From Dama dama (Eukaryota; Chordata; Mammalia; Artiodactyla; Cervidae): a stretch of 64,000 nucleotides of DNA. Of the stretch, positions 45,901 to 57,900 are shown one piece after another (within the stretch, counting starts at the first letter, position 1; every line of letters starts with the position of its first letter). The DNA lies in the NCBI RefSeq assembly GCF_033118175.1, contig NC_083692.1:88950501-89014500 (forward strand). The letters run 5' to 3'. The notes under the pieces were generated by a model. It had not been told where the DNA came from. It was given only the letters and a program-made list of their open reading frames with translations, and made no database searches. Made by a program: the position numbers and the translations under genes.

Positions 45901-48900
45901 TTTCCCAGCCGCCCTGCCCTCCTTTCCATGCATCTCTCTGGCTGTAGTTACTAGCCCACTCTCCCCTCTCCCAGTTGAGGTGAGATTCATTAGGCTCAGA
46001 AATACTGGTTTCCAGATCTCTCTGCCCTGGAACTAACCTGTCTTCAGAGTATTGAGTTGGCCCAGCTCCTCTGACTTTTGCCCATGTCTCAGTAGGGGTG
46101 AAAGTGTGAGAGAAACTTCTAGATAGAAAAGCCACAGGCCACATCTCTGCAACAGTTGGAAGGGAGGAAGAAGGGTGAGAAGTCAAGATGTAAGTGATCC
46201 TGTGATTCTGGTGATCAGTCAGCCCCACTGGTCCAATGGGTTGGACTCGATCGTGGTTTCCAAAGTGAGATTCTTTTAGAATATTGGTCCCTAAAGATGA
46301 TTCTTGGGAGAAAAAAAAAGTATTCCATGGTCAAATAAGACCAGGAAAGTGCCTATAAATCTCCCTCTTGGAGCTGACAAGTCCCCTGAGAAGCCCCGTG
46401 CTGAGAAACCTGTTTAACTTGTTTAACCACCTCTTAGAGTCATTTGCTCAATAGTGTCAGTGGCTGAGTTGTGTTCAACTCTTTGCGAATCCATGGACTG
46501 TAGCCTGCCAGGTTCCTCTGTCCATGGGGTTCTCTAGGCAAGAATACTGGAGTGGGTTGCCATGCCCTTCTAATATCCCAAGAATGAGCATTCTAGGGAG
46601 GGGACCTTGGGATTGCTAACCCAGCCTTCCCAGCACTGACATTTTAAGTTCTGTGCCTTCCACATGTGGTGCTTGTCACTGTGAGGGTGGACGCTTCCAG
46701 GTAGCTGCTGGGTGAGAATCAAGTGAGAGGTGGGCGAGAGCAGAAAACTCTCCCCGCGTTAAAAGTCACAAGAGGCTCTGCTTCATGAGAGCGGTGTTCT
46801 CTCACTTAATCCCTCCCATCATCCTTCAAGCTAAGGGTTTCTTATTTTTTCACATTTTTCTCTATTTACTTTGTTTATATTCCTATTAGATCCATTTTTC
46901 AAATTCATGTAAACAGAGAAGAAGAAACAAAAATGACTCATCTTCTTAACCACCCATGGAAAGCCTCTGTTAGTTTTGATGTCTGTCCTCAGGACTTTTC
47001 CCCTATATGTTTATAAATATTAAAAATTTTGGATTATCTATACTGGGTATTTTTATTCAGTCTTTTTTATAGAAAACAAAAATGGGATTATGTTGCAATT
47101 TCTGCTTTTTTTTTTTCCACTTAATGCATTCAGAACCCCCTTCCAGGTCTGTCTGTGTGGCTGTGGCAGATACTCTTTGAATTGTGAAAGGAGGGAGCTG
47201 AGGATCAGAGACACAAGTCACTTGCCTCAGGTCACACAGCTGCTGCCAAGAGTATCTGACGTTGGAGCCCTGGGGTGGATGATTTGGTGGTTGGGGTGGG
47301 GAAACCGCAGGGTCTGAAGAAGCTCCTGTTGTAGGTGGGCTTAGAGATGGGACCCAGTTATGCTCAGAGTAGAGAAGTTACTTCCTCAGTGTTTCTCCAC
47401 AAACAGAGGAGTTCCCGCACCTCCCACCATCTAGTTAGGCCTCTCCCAGGAGGCTGGAGCTGCCAGTTCCTGGACTCTGGAAGTGTTTGCCCCCAAGTCC
47501 TCTGAAAATTGATCCTCATCTATAAATAAGCTAGGCTCGTATGTCCCAGCACATTGTGTGTGGGGTGGGGGATAAAGAAATACCTAAAACAGCAACTTGA
47601 TTATGCCCAAGGTATGTATTTTTACACATGCCCAGATAGAGTTCATGTACAAATATGCTATTCATAAACTCAGCTCAGAGGTTTGAAGGAGACCATATGC
47701 CCAGGTGTAGGCTGTGCACATGTGCAGTTAATAAGCACACTCTGTCAGGGTCTGTATGCATATTTTGGGCACTTATGGCAAAGTCTAGACCCTAAGGCAA
47801 TTGCCTAATACTTAACACTAGTTTCTAATGAGAGGGGATCATTTTTCTTCTGTGGGAACCAATAATCACCAAAAGCAGCGTTTCCCAAATCACAGGCGTT
47901 CACAAACTCCTGTCATAATCTTGGCCATCCCTGAGCCATTTATTCAATCACTCACTTTATTACATTTCTTCAAATCAACTCTCTCTTTTGTAACTTTTGC
48001 GTGTGCGTGCTAAGTCGCTTCAGTCATGTCCGAGTCTCTGTGACCCTATGGACTGTAGCCTGCCAGGCTCACCTGTCCATGGGATTCTCCAAGCAAGAAT
48101 CCTGGAGTGGGTTGCCATTTCCTTCTCCAGAGGATCTGCCGTACTCACACTTTAAAAGAATGGATTTAACTCCTGCAGGATCCCAGTCCAGTCCTCTGCC
48201 CTGCCCGTCTCCCAGGGTCCCTCTTGTGTCAGCCTCGTGTGACCCTCAGCTCCTGCCCCTTTTCCTGGGCTGGCTCTCTGAAGGGTGCTGGGTGGGGTAC
48301 CTTGGCCCTCAGGAAATTCAGAACAGCTCTGTCATTTCTTCTCTGCTCTTGAATCCTGGGGCTCAAGTGTCCTTTTGAAGGTACAGGAAGCAGGCTCAGG
48401 CTTGGAAAGAGAATGGTCCCTCCCGTTTAGATAGAGGTTGCTTTCATTCTATAAGTAGCTATTTTATTTGAAGTCATTTTAAAACTATAAAATATACTAA
48501 CTTAAAGGAGAAATAGTCACCTACAAACTGACCACAGATAGCTAGTACCATGATCTTATGTGAGCTTAAAACACATTGACAGGGTCAGGGGTGTGAAATA
48601 GGTAGGAATTATGAAGCCCGTTTTTCAGATGAGAAGTCTGAGGCCTGGACACTGGATGTCACTTGCTAAAAATCACATATATTGGAATCAATTCTCTCCA
48701 CTATGCCACAGCTGCTTTTATTCCAGAGCCAGGAGTTACAAAACAAAGTGTACAAGGGCACATGCTTTTTTCCATTTAAATTTTCTTAAGTGTTATATTC
48801 CCAAACTAATAAATAAATGTTCACTGTAACTAAGAAATTTAAAAACAGAACAAAGAAGAGCCCCCCAGTAATCCCCCTTGCTGAGAAAACCTCCACGAAT

Positions 48901-51900
48901 GACGTGAGTTTTACCACCCTTGACTTTTTCTGCGCATATCCTAGCATATCATTTATCTATTTTCCAAAAATAGCATTGCCTCGTAAACACTGTTTTGTGA
49001 TTCCCCCCGCCCCCCCCCACTAACCGCTGTGTCTTGGACATCCTTCCAAGGACAGAGCTTTGGAAACCACATTTTTAACAAAGCAGAAAAGATATTAAAT
49101 GAACATTAAAAGTGGTTCCATCTCACTTCTTTGGCTGTAGCAAATGCAGCAAAAGCACCACACCCAAGGAAAGGTATCCATTCCTCTGTTCATTGATTCA
49201 TTCAACACATAATTAAGGCAGTATTACTTGTCAAAGGAGGTATTAGCTCTTGGATTGTTGTTTTTGTTGTTTAGTCACTAAGTCGTGTGTTTTGCGACCC
49301 CACGGACTGTAGCCCTCCAGGTTCCTCCGTCTGGGATTTCCCAGGCAAGAATACTGGAGTGGGTTGCCATTTCCTCCTCCTGGGGATCTTCCCGACCCAG
49401 AGACCAAACCTGTGTCTTCTGCATTGGCAGGCGGATTCTTTACCACTGAGCCACCAGGGAAACTCTTGGATACCTGGAGCAACATTTCCCTGGAAAGACC
49501 GGGAACCTTTGGGGTCAGGACATGTGGGCAGCTATTGAGACTGAGGAAGGAGGAAAGGTCTTAAAGAATATAAGGTGGAGGAGACCGGGATGGGGGTGGG
49601 GGCCTTGTTTTCGAAATGGGTCCTTGCCTCTCCCATCAAACTCTCCGTGGTGGCAAGCTGGGCCCCGGCCCAGGATTTAGCTCTAGACACCCTGCGTCTC
49701 CTCATCACCTCTCCCCTGCTGGCCCCAGCACTGCTGCAGGCAGCTCTTAGAGCTGAGGATAAGACTCTGGGGGCAGAGTTGAGTTTGCCTGTGGGGTGAG
49801 GGAAGGAGTGATGAAGGTTTATGTTTTTGTTCTAAGTCTTTGGGCCACAGCAGATTTCTAGGCTTATGGCCAGAATTCTCTCCCAATACCCTTGAGCTCG
49901 TGCTTTTCTCCTGTGTTTAAATTTTCTCATACCCTGCTTTCCCCACGAGCCAAGGGATCTTCGCATGCACAGCTGCCCCATTCCCTCCCTGACCTTGGCC
50001 TAGCCTGCATCCACAGTGAGAAACTAGAACTCTCACCCTTGAGCTGACCCTGCAGAGATCACAGCTAGAAGATTCAGGAAGACCCACTCCCTCCCTGCTG
50101 GGGCCAGAGCCCATTCTGCTTCCCACCACCCAGGCCCCCATGGACACTTCTCTGCCTGGGATTGCACTGTCTCTAAGCAAGATCTCTGGGCTCTTCTAGC
50201 CCAGATTGCTTTCTAGCCCTCACCAAAAGGGCAGACAACACCACCCTCATCCATCCTGCCCCTCCTCAGTAACGTACCTGGTGGGCGGGGGCATTGCTGG
50301 GACCACATCCCTTCCACTGGCATTGTTAGCCATCTAATGGCTGCTAAGACAGGCAGATGGAAAGAACGTGGGATCTGGCACCAGGAGATGTGGGTTCCAA
50401 TTTTAATTCTGCTTTAACTGTGGGACCTTGGAAAAATACCCTCCTCCCTCCAAGACTTGGTTTTGTCACCAATAAAATGAAGGCTATGATCCCTTCTATC
50501 TCTTAGGCTTGTTTCAAGGTTCAGATTGAGATCATGTGACTAGAAGGGATTTTTATCAGAGACAGAAGGTAATACAGGCAGGAGGTAAACAAATTCAAAC
50601 TTTTCAGAAGGTTATTTAATGAAAATAAAGTCTCCTACTGAGAACTCCCCGGATCACAGGTCCCCTCCCAAGACAACCCCTATGACCAGGAACATTCTGT
50701 GCAAAAGCATATAAGTGTACATGTCCTCCACACACTGTTCTGTACCATACATATTTTGGAGATGGTCTTGTATCAGCACACAAGGAGCTGCCTCCTTTTA
50801 ACAGCTGCCTAGCATTCCATTCTATGAATGTACCCAAACCAGTTTAGCTAGTTCCCACCCTACAGATGGACACTTGGATTGTTGCCAGTCTTTCGCTATG
50901 GTAGACAGGGTTGGAGTGAACATTGTTAAACATACGTTTTGTGTATGTGTGTACCTGTGGGATGAAGTCCTTGCAGTGATGTTCCTGGGTCTAAAAGGTG
51001 CGTGCAGGTTTGATAAAATATTTATTTGGCTGTGTTGGGCGTAGTTGTGGCTTGCAGGCCCGAGAGTGTGGGCTCGGTAGTTGGAGAGCGCAGGCTTAGT
51101 TACCCCGTGACATGTGGGATCTTAGTTCCCTGACCAGGCATAGAACCCAGGTCCCCCGCATTGGAAGGCGGATCCTTAGCCACTGGACCACCAGGGAAGT
51201 TCCAGTATCTTGTGGTTTTAACTTGCATTTATTACCAGTGAGCTTGTAGTCAGCCACAGTAGGTGTTTCAGGAAGGGGGGGTGGGTGGGCTCAGGACAGT
51301 GGGGGCACTGCCAGCCTCCCTGTGGAGCTCCTGTCCGCCTCACAGGCACCCTCTGTCCCTTCCCAAGGCTCATCACCCTTCCCAACGGGGTCCTCCAGAT
51401 CCTGGATGTACAGGAGGGCGACGCAGGCTCCTACCGCTGTGTGGCCACCAACTCAGCACGCCAGCGCTTCAGCCAGGAGGCCCTGCTCCGCGTGGCCCAC
51501 AGAGGTAAGGCGGCTGGCCGGGTGGGGTAGTCAGCCAGCTTGGAGCTGGGAGGGGCCTCAAGTGGTCCAAGACCTGCCTTCAAATAGGTGACAGATGAGG
51601 CCATGAAGCCCAAAGAAGGCAGTGCCACCCACGTCAGAGATAGCACTCGGGGCAGGAACCCAAGACGCCTGGTCCAGGGCTCCCTTCCTGCTGAGACTGT
51701 GTCCGTGGGTGGAGTTTCCAGGGCTGGGGGCGGGTGCAGGGAGGTGAGGTGTCTGTGGAGAGGGTAAGTGCCTGCTCCTGCCCTGGGGGAGCCGCCGCTG
51801 CTGCTTGCTGTGCGTCTGGCTCCTAAGGGCCTGGGACTGTTCTTTGCATTTCTCTGAAAATCTCCCGTCCAGAGTGACGCGGTAGAAAGGACACAGGCTT

Positions 51901-54900
51901 TGGGGTCAGGACAACCTGGTTTGAATCCTGGCTTCTCTGCTCACCATCTGTGTGACCCTGGGCTCCTTATCAAATGTCCAGCCCGGGGAGGTGGTGAGAG
52001 TCGCTGAGATAGGAACGGGAAGTGCCTGGTGCCTGGCAGCTGTTCGGTAGATCTCACTTCAGGCCTCCCGCAAAGGCCTCTATCTTGCCTTCCTTTGCCA
52101 AGGCAGCTCCCCTGGACCCTCACCCCTCTGCTCATCTCTTCCCATCCCCCTCTCACTCCAACCACTTTCACTCCCACCCTACCTCCTGGGGCTTAGCTGA
52201 TGAGCTGAGTCTGGTTTGCTGCCCCTTCAGTGCCCGGGGTCTCTGCCTCCACCTGCTGGACAAACCGGGTATTTATCATGCTGACCCAGGGCCCCAGCGT
52301 CATGCTGAGAACCTGGCAGGAATTGGGTGCTCCGGGTGCCACCAAGCTGGCAGAAACTCGAGCCCATCCCCTGCCTTTCCCACATGGGAACTGAGGCGCT
52401 CCAGAGACGAGACTTGCCAGAACTGGAAACTCCAACTCTTGACTTCAAGTCCAGAGTGCAAGTCTACTCTTGACTCTGCTGGTTCTCTGCCTTGAGGGTG
52501 GGTTCCATCCAGCAGGAAGAATGGGGGTGCTGTGTTGGGGCCCGGTTATTCCTCTCTGGCTCCCAGAGAAAGACCTCTGAGTTCCTGTCCCAGCTCTGCT
52601 TTCCCATCTATCCGACGGAACCCTAGCCGCCCCACCTGTCTCACCAGGTGACTGAGAGCATCAGGTAAGGGGCTGAATATGAAGACGCCTGATGGTAAGG
52701 CTACCTCCCTCCAGGGTCCCTGGCATCTGCAGGGGGGCAGGACGTGGTCATCGTGGCAGCCCCGGAGAACACCACTGTGGTGTCTGGCCAGAGTGTGGTG
52801 ATGGAGTGTGTGGCCTCGGCTGACCCCACCCCTTTTGTGTCCTGGGTCCGACAGGGTAAGTGGAGGGAAGGGATCTGAGGGCATGGGAGAGGAAGGGGGT
52901 GGCATTGCACACATCCCCAAGTCAAGGGTCTAGAAGGGTGACCACAGTATGGTCACCAACCTTTGGTGTGGTAGGAACTAACTTCTGTCCCAGGGTGGAG
53001 TGTGGGCAGAGGAGCCTGGACCAAAGGAATCAATCTGTATAGCAAGTTTCCTTTATGAAGCCCGCTCAATCTGCCACTCACAAAACCACTCTTGAGGCCT
53101 TTCTCGGGGGTGGGCACTGGGCTTTGTTCTCCACCTTCTTTGTTTCCAGTCCTTACAACTGAGTGCGGGCCCAGTGAGTCAGGTCGCACTTGGACTCTCT
53201 GCTGGCCTGACTACACAGCCCCTCCTGGCCCACCCAGTCTGCTGCGGCCTTTGTGTGCCTGGCTTCACGCTGGGCACAGTGAGTGAAAGACCCAGGTGAG
53301 AGAGATGGGGCCCCTGTGCTCTGATCTCCCAGTCTGTGTAAGGGAGATAAACGCATATCCATGAAGAGAGACTTGATGGTATCAGGCAGCAAGTGATGAG
53401 TGCCAAGTGGGGCTGCATTACAGAAGATGCTGTCAGGGTGATGAGAGCGCCTGGCCAACATCCCCTTGTAGTCTGCTGAGCACGAAACCCACCCTCCTGC
53501 CGGAGCCTCCTAGAGCTGTTGGAAGAGGTTAAGGGCCAGGGCTGTTATTTCTGGTGGGCAGATGAGGAAACTAAAGCTCAGAAAGGCAGGTGGAAAGCCA
53601 GGACCCAAACTTTAGAGCCTGTTCCTTTTCCGGTACACCACCCCCTACAGCCCTGTATGGAAGAAAAGCAAGGATTACTTGTTGCCATTTGTCAACAAGA
53701 AGTGACATGTCCCAAGTTGCTGGCAGAAGTAAGTCTTAAATCCAGCTCTCTTTACCCTTCTTCCCCGGTTCAGTTCATGACCCCACAATCCCCTTTTTGT
53801 AAGTTTGTATCTCACATTCAAGACTATATAATGATGACTACATAGAGTTTAAAGAAAAATAATAACCCAAGATGACTGTGTACCCCCACCGAGCTGATGA
53901 GAAAGAACAGTGCTGGTTATCTGTGCCTCCCTGACCTACCCAACCTCACTGGACTCATGACACTTGCCTAGTTAGGGGGAATCCTAGGCCAACAGGACCC
54001 TGTTAGTATTTTTGGGGTAAGCCTGTGATGTCTCCCAGTTCTATCATTAGTGTTTCTCAAATCCTGACCAGGCATCAGGATGACCCAGGGAGCTTCTTCA
54101 AACTGCAGACTCCCTCCCTTCACGCCTGAAGGATCATGACCCCGGATTCTTAATGTTTAACAAGTTCCTAAGGTCCTTCTACTGAAAGTGTGGTCTTTAC
54201 CTACCTCTTGGGCAAAGTTAGAAATGCAGAATCTAGGGTGCCTGATGCCTCTGCAGCATCTTAACCAGGTCTCTTGTGATTCTGTGATTTGTTTGCACAG
54301 TGGGGATTTGAGAATTGCTGTCCTAGAGGGTCTGGGCACTGTGGTTCTGGGATTTCACTTAGAGAAACTCTGCTAGTAGCAAACTTAGAAGACAGAGACT
54401 GGCTTCACTCCTGACCCTGGGCGCTGTTCCTTTTCCAGTAACTTACTCCACTAAGTCTGGAGAAGGAAGTGGCAACCCACTCCAGTATTGTTGCCTGGAG
54501 AATCCCATGGACAGAGGAGCCTGGTGGGTTACAGTCCATGGGGTTGCAAAGAGTCGGACACGACTGAGCGACTCACACAATACAACTCCACTAAGTCAGG
54601 GGAGGGGCATGGCTTTTTTGTTTTGTTTTGTTTTCTTCTGATGGCAAAAGTTGTACATGTTCATTATAGAAAACTAAGGAAAAGCAGAAACAGTAAACAT
54701 CCCATCACTCAGAGATTAAATTGCTAACATATGAGTGTGTTTTCTTCCAGAGTTTTTTTCTATGCACATGTATATTTCCCCCCCCCCCAAATAAAAGCAT
54801 GCTGTATTTACAGTTCCAAGTCTTGTTTTCATTCAACAGTATATCATAAGCATCTCCCCATCTTTATTTTATTGACTTATTTTTGGCCATACCATGCTGA

Positions 54901-57900
54901 TTGTGGGATCTTCGTTCCTTGACCAGGGATTGAACCCGTATCTCCTACAGTGGAAGCTCAGAGTCCTAACTACTGGACTGCTAGGGGATTCCCTGTCCAT
55001 CGTTTAAAAGGTTTTTCAAAAAATAATTTTAATAACTGAGAGTCCATCATTTGAGTATAGCCAGAATTTACTTTTTGAAGTCTTTCCCAGCTGTCCACTG
55101 TTAGAGTTAACACAGGTGGTCAGCACTGTTAACAGCTCCCCACTACAGGGTGCCCACAAGTGGCATCCTGGCTTCAGGGTCAAGCTGGAGCCCCTGTGTA
55201 GCCCTATCTGCATTTACCCTTTCTCAGGCATTGCAACATACTGTCTTTAAAACCTTTCCCACTTTAATAGGTGAAAATGAACATCTGTGTTCTGACGTGC
55301 ATTTCTTTGGTTTTGTGATTGTAGAATAGTTTTTTTTTGTTTCTTGGCGGTTTGCATTTCAACTCCTGACTGTAAGGCAAGGGCTTTCAAAATGATTCTC
55401 ACTTCACATCAAAATAAGTCTCAGGTATTCAGGTCTCTGGTTATGGTGCAGACCTTCCCAGCCATATCTTCATCATAGCCCTGGGCTGAGATCATATGGT
55501 AGGAGGGTGTCCTTGAGAGAAATGAATTTAACAGGAATGGTAATTGTAACTGAGTAGTGTTCAGAGCACCTATTGATGTGCCTGCATTGTGTGGGCCAGT
55601 CTCACAGACCTTACTGGTTCCACCCTCAGAACAGCCCTTCCAGCGAGGGACTGTCCCCCAATTTTAGAGAGAGAGACACTAGGGCTCAGAGGGGATCATT
55701 GGTCTAGCAAGTGGAGGAACTGAGATCCCAACCAGAGACTGTCAGGTTCTCTTAACCCGGGTGGAGAGGGCGCCCCCACCCGAGGTCCGAGGCCGGAGAG
55801 TGGATGGAGGGGCAGCCGGCAGCTCCCCGCTCCAGCACTCTCCCTCCTCCCGCAGACGGGAAGCCCATCTCCACCGATGTCATCGTCCTGGGCCGCACCA
55901 ACCTACTTATCAAGAGCGCGCAGCCCCGCCACTCTGGCGTCTACGTCTGCAGAGCTAACAAGCCCCGCACGCGGGACTTCGCCACCGCAGCCGCCGAGCT
56001 CCGCGTGCTGGGTGAGGAGGGGTGGAGGGTGAGATGGGGCATAGGACCGGGGAGCCGGTGCAGGGGGAGACTGCATTGGGACGGATTAGTTGGGGCTGAG
56101 CGAAAGAGGAATAGGAAGTTGGAAAACGGACAAGTGGGCGTGTCAGAGGCGATGGAGGAGAATGAATAGGCAAGAGAAGGTTGAGGGCGGCGGGAGCCCA
56201 GCACCCGGGGAGGAGTCCTTCGTAAGGAGGTGGGGTACCTTGGAGGGGACAGACTAGGTAATTAGAGGAGACAAGTGTGGGAGGAGATTGGAGGATGGAG
56301 TTGAGGAAGAGGAGAGGGGTGATAAAGGGCATTGCTTGGGTTATTGGAGAGGTGGTCTGGGTGGGACCCGGGTAACGTGGGGAGGGATGAGAGTGAGGTT
56401 ATGGGGGGGGGGGTACATCTGACAGGTGTGGGGTCCTGGGAGGTAGGGGAGACGGAATAAGTGCGGGAGAAGGGTTAGATCCTGGAGAGGCCAGGGTATT
56501 TGGGGAGGCCGAGGAGGCCTGGAGAGAATGGTCAGTGTAGGGCCGGTGTAGAAAGAGGAAGTGAGCTAGAGCTGCGCTGCTGAGGGTATTCTGGGGGGAC
56601 GGGTGAATCAGGGAGAGGTGAGAATGAGTGAGGGGCTGCGGGAGTCCCTTGGGTATTTGGAGGCGGGGGCAGGCCTCTAGCGGCGGGAGCGCGCAGTCAG
56701 CGTCCCCCTCCGGTCCCCCAGCCGCTCCAGTCATCTCTCAGGCGCCGGAGGCGCTGTCGCGGACGCGGGCCAGCACCGCGCGCTTCGTGTGCCGCGCGTC
56801 CGGCGAGCCGCGGCCGTGGCTGCGCTGGCTGCACGACGGGGCGCCGCTGAGGCCCAACGGGCGCGTCAAGGTGCAGGGCGGCGGCGGCAGCCTGGTCATC
56901 ACGCAGATCCGCCTGCAGGACGCCGGCTACTACCAGTGCGTGGCCGAGAACGGCGCGGGAACGGCGTGCGCCGCTGCGCCGCTGGCGGTCGTGGTGCGCG
57001 AGGGGCTCCCCAGCGCCCCCACGCGGGTCACCGCCACGCCGCTGAGCAGCTCCGCCGTGCTGGTGGCCTGGGAGCGGCCCGAGCTCCACAGCGAGCAGAT
57101 CATTGGCTTCTCCCTCCACTACCAGAAGGCACGGGGTGCGTCTGCCCGGCGCTAAGACACCCCAGCGAAGACCTACTGCAGGGGGTGCCTCCGGGGGGCG
57201 GGGGAAGGGACGCGGCACAGCCTGGATGGTTGAAGTGTTGCCTTTGGGGATAGGATGGGATGGGGTGGGAGCCTGTGTGTAGATATGGGTTAGCGCATTT
57301 CCCCTTCAGCCACAGTTTAAAAGAGCAGTGAGAGGATGCTACTCCCAGGGAAAATGCCGTGGCAGTCCTGGAGCCAGCTTGTTAATTGCAGCAGGAGTCA
57401 CTTCAGTTACGCGACAGAAAAGACTTCCTAACTAGTGGGAGGAACTAATACAGTGGGACTAGAAGTCAGGGGAGTTTATATGCTCCTACTCAGATTATCT
57501 GGAATGATTTAGCTAGAAAGAGGCTATTCCGGGGACTGAACAACATGAAGGATCCCTAGACAGCTTCGAGCAGGGAAGCCTCAGGCGGTGGCCCTGTGAC
57601 AGACACTTTGTCCCCTAACCCACTCAGGCGTGGACAACGTGGAATACCAGTTTGCAGTGAACAATGACACCACTGAGCTACAGGTTCGAGACCTGGAACC
57701 CAACACAGACTACGAGTTCTACGTGGTGGCCTACTCGCAGCTGGGGGCCAGCCGTACCTCCTCCCCAGCCCTGGTCCACACTCTGGATGATGGTAGGGCC
57801 TCTGCACCTCCTGTGGGCACCTTGGGGCCCAGGGAATTCCCGGAGGATGGTAGCTTAGTTTCTCCTTACTCCTATGCCAAGGCACTTTTACCTGCCTTGT

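Larger units (their letters stand above)
44831..51367 (+). other. IGDCC4 intron 3
   Basis: The intron carries CHR, Bov-tA and Bov-A SINEs, an MIR and diverged old repeats near 46.85-47.1, 48.75-49.05 and 50.6-50.95 kb. Nothing recognised in the remainder. Confidence 0.7.
52856..55855 (+). other. IGDCC4 intron 5
   Basis: Holds two MER5-like pieces, a Bov-A monomer, a short CHR SINE and an old MIR-like stretch (about 53540-53615). No exon is needed, because exons 5 and 6 join in phase. Confidence 0.7.

Noticed and set aside
56697..57218. 173-codon - strand and 154-codon + strand open frames over IGDCC4 exon 7
   Set aside because: Shadows of a CpG-rich coding exon; stop codons are rare in all frames there.
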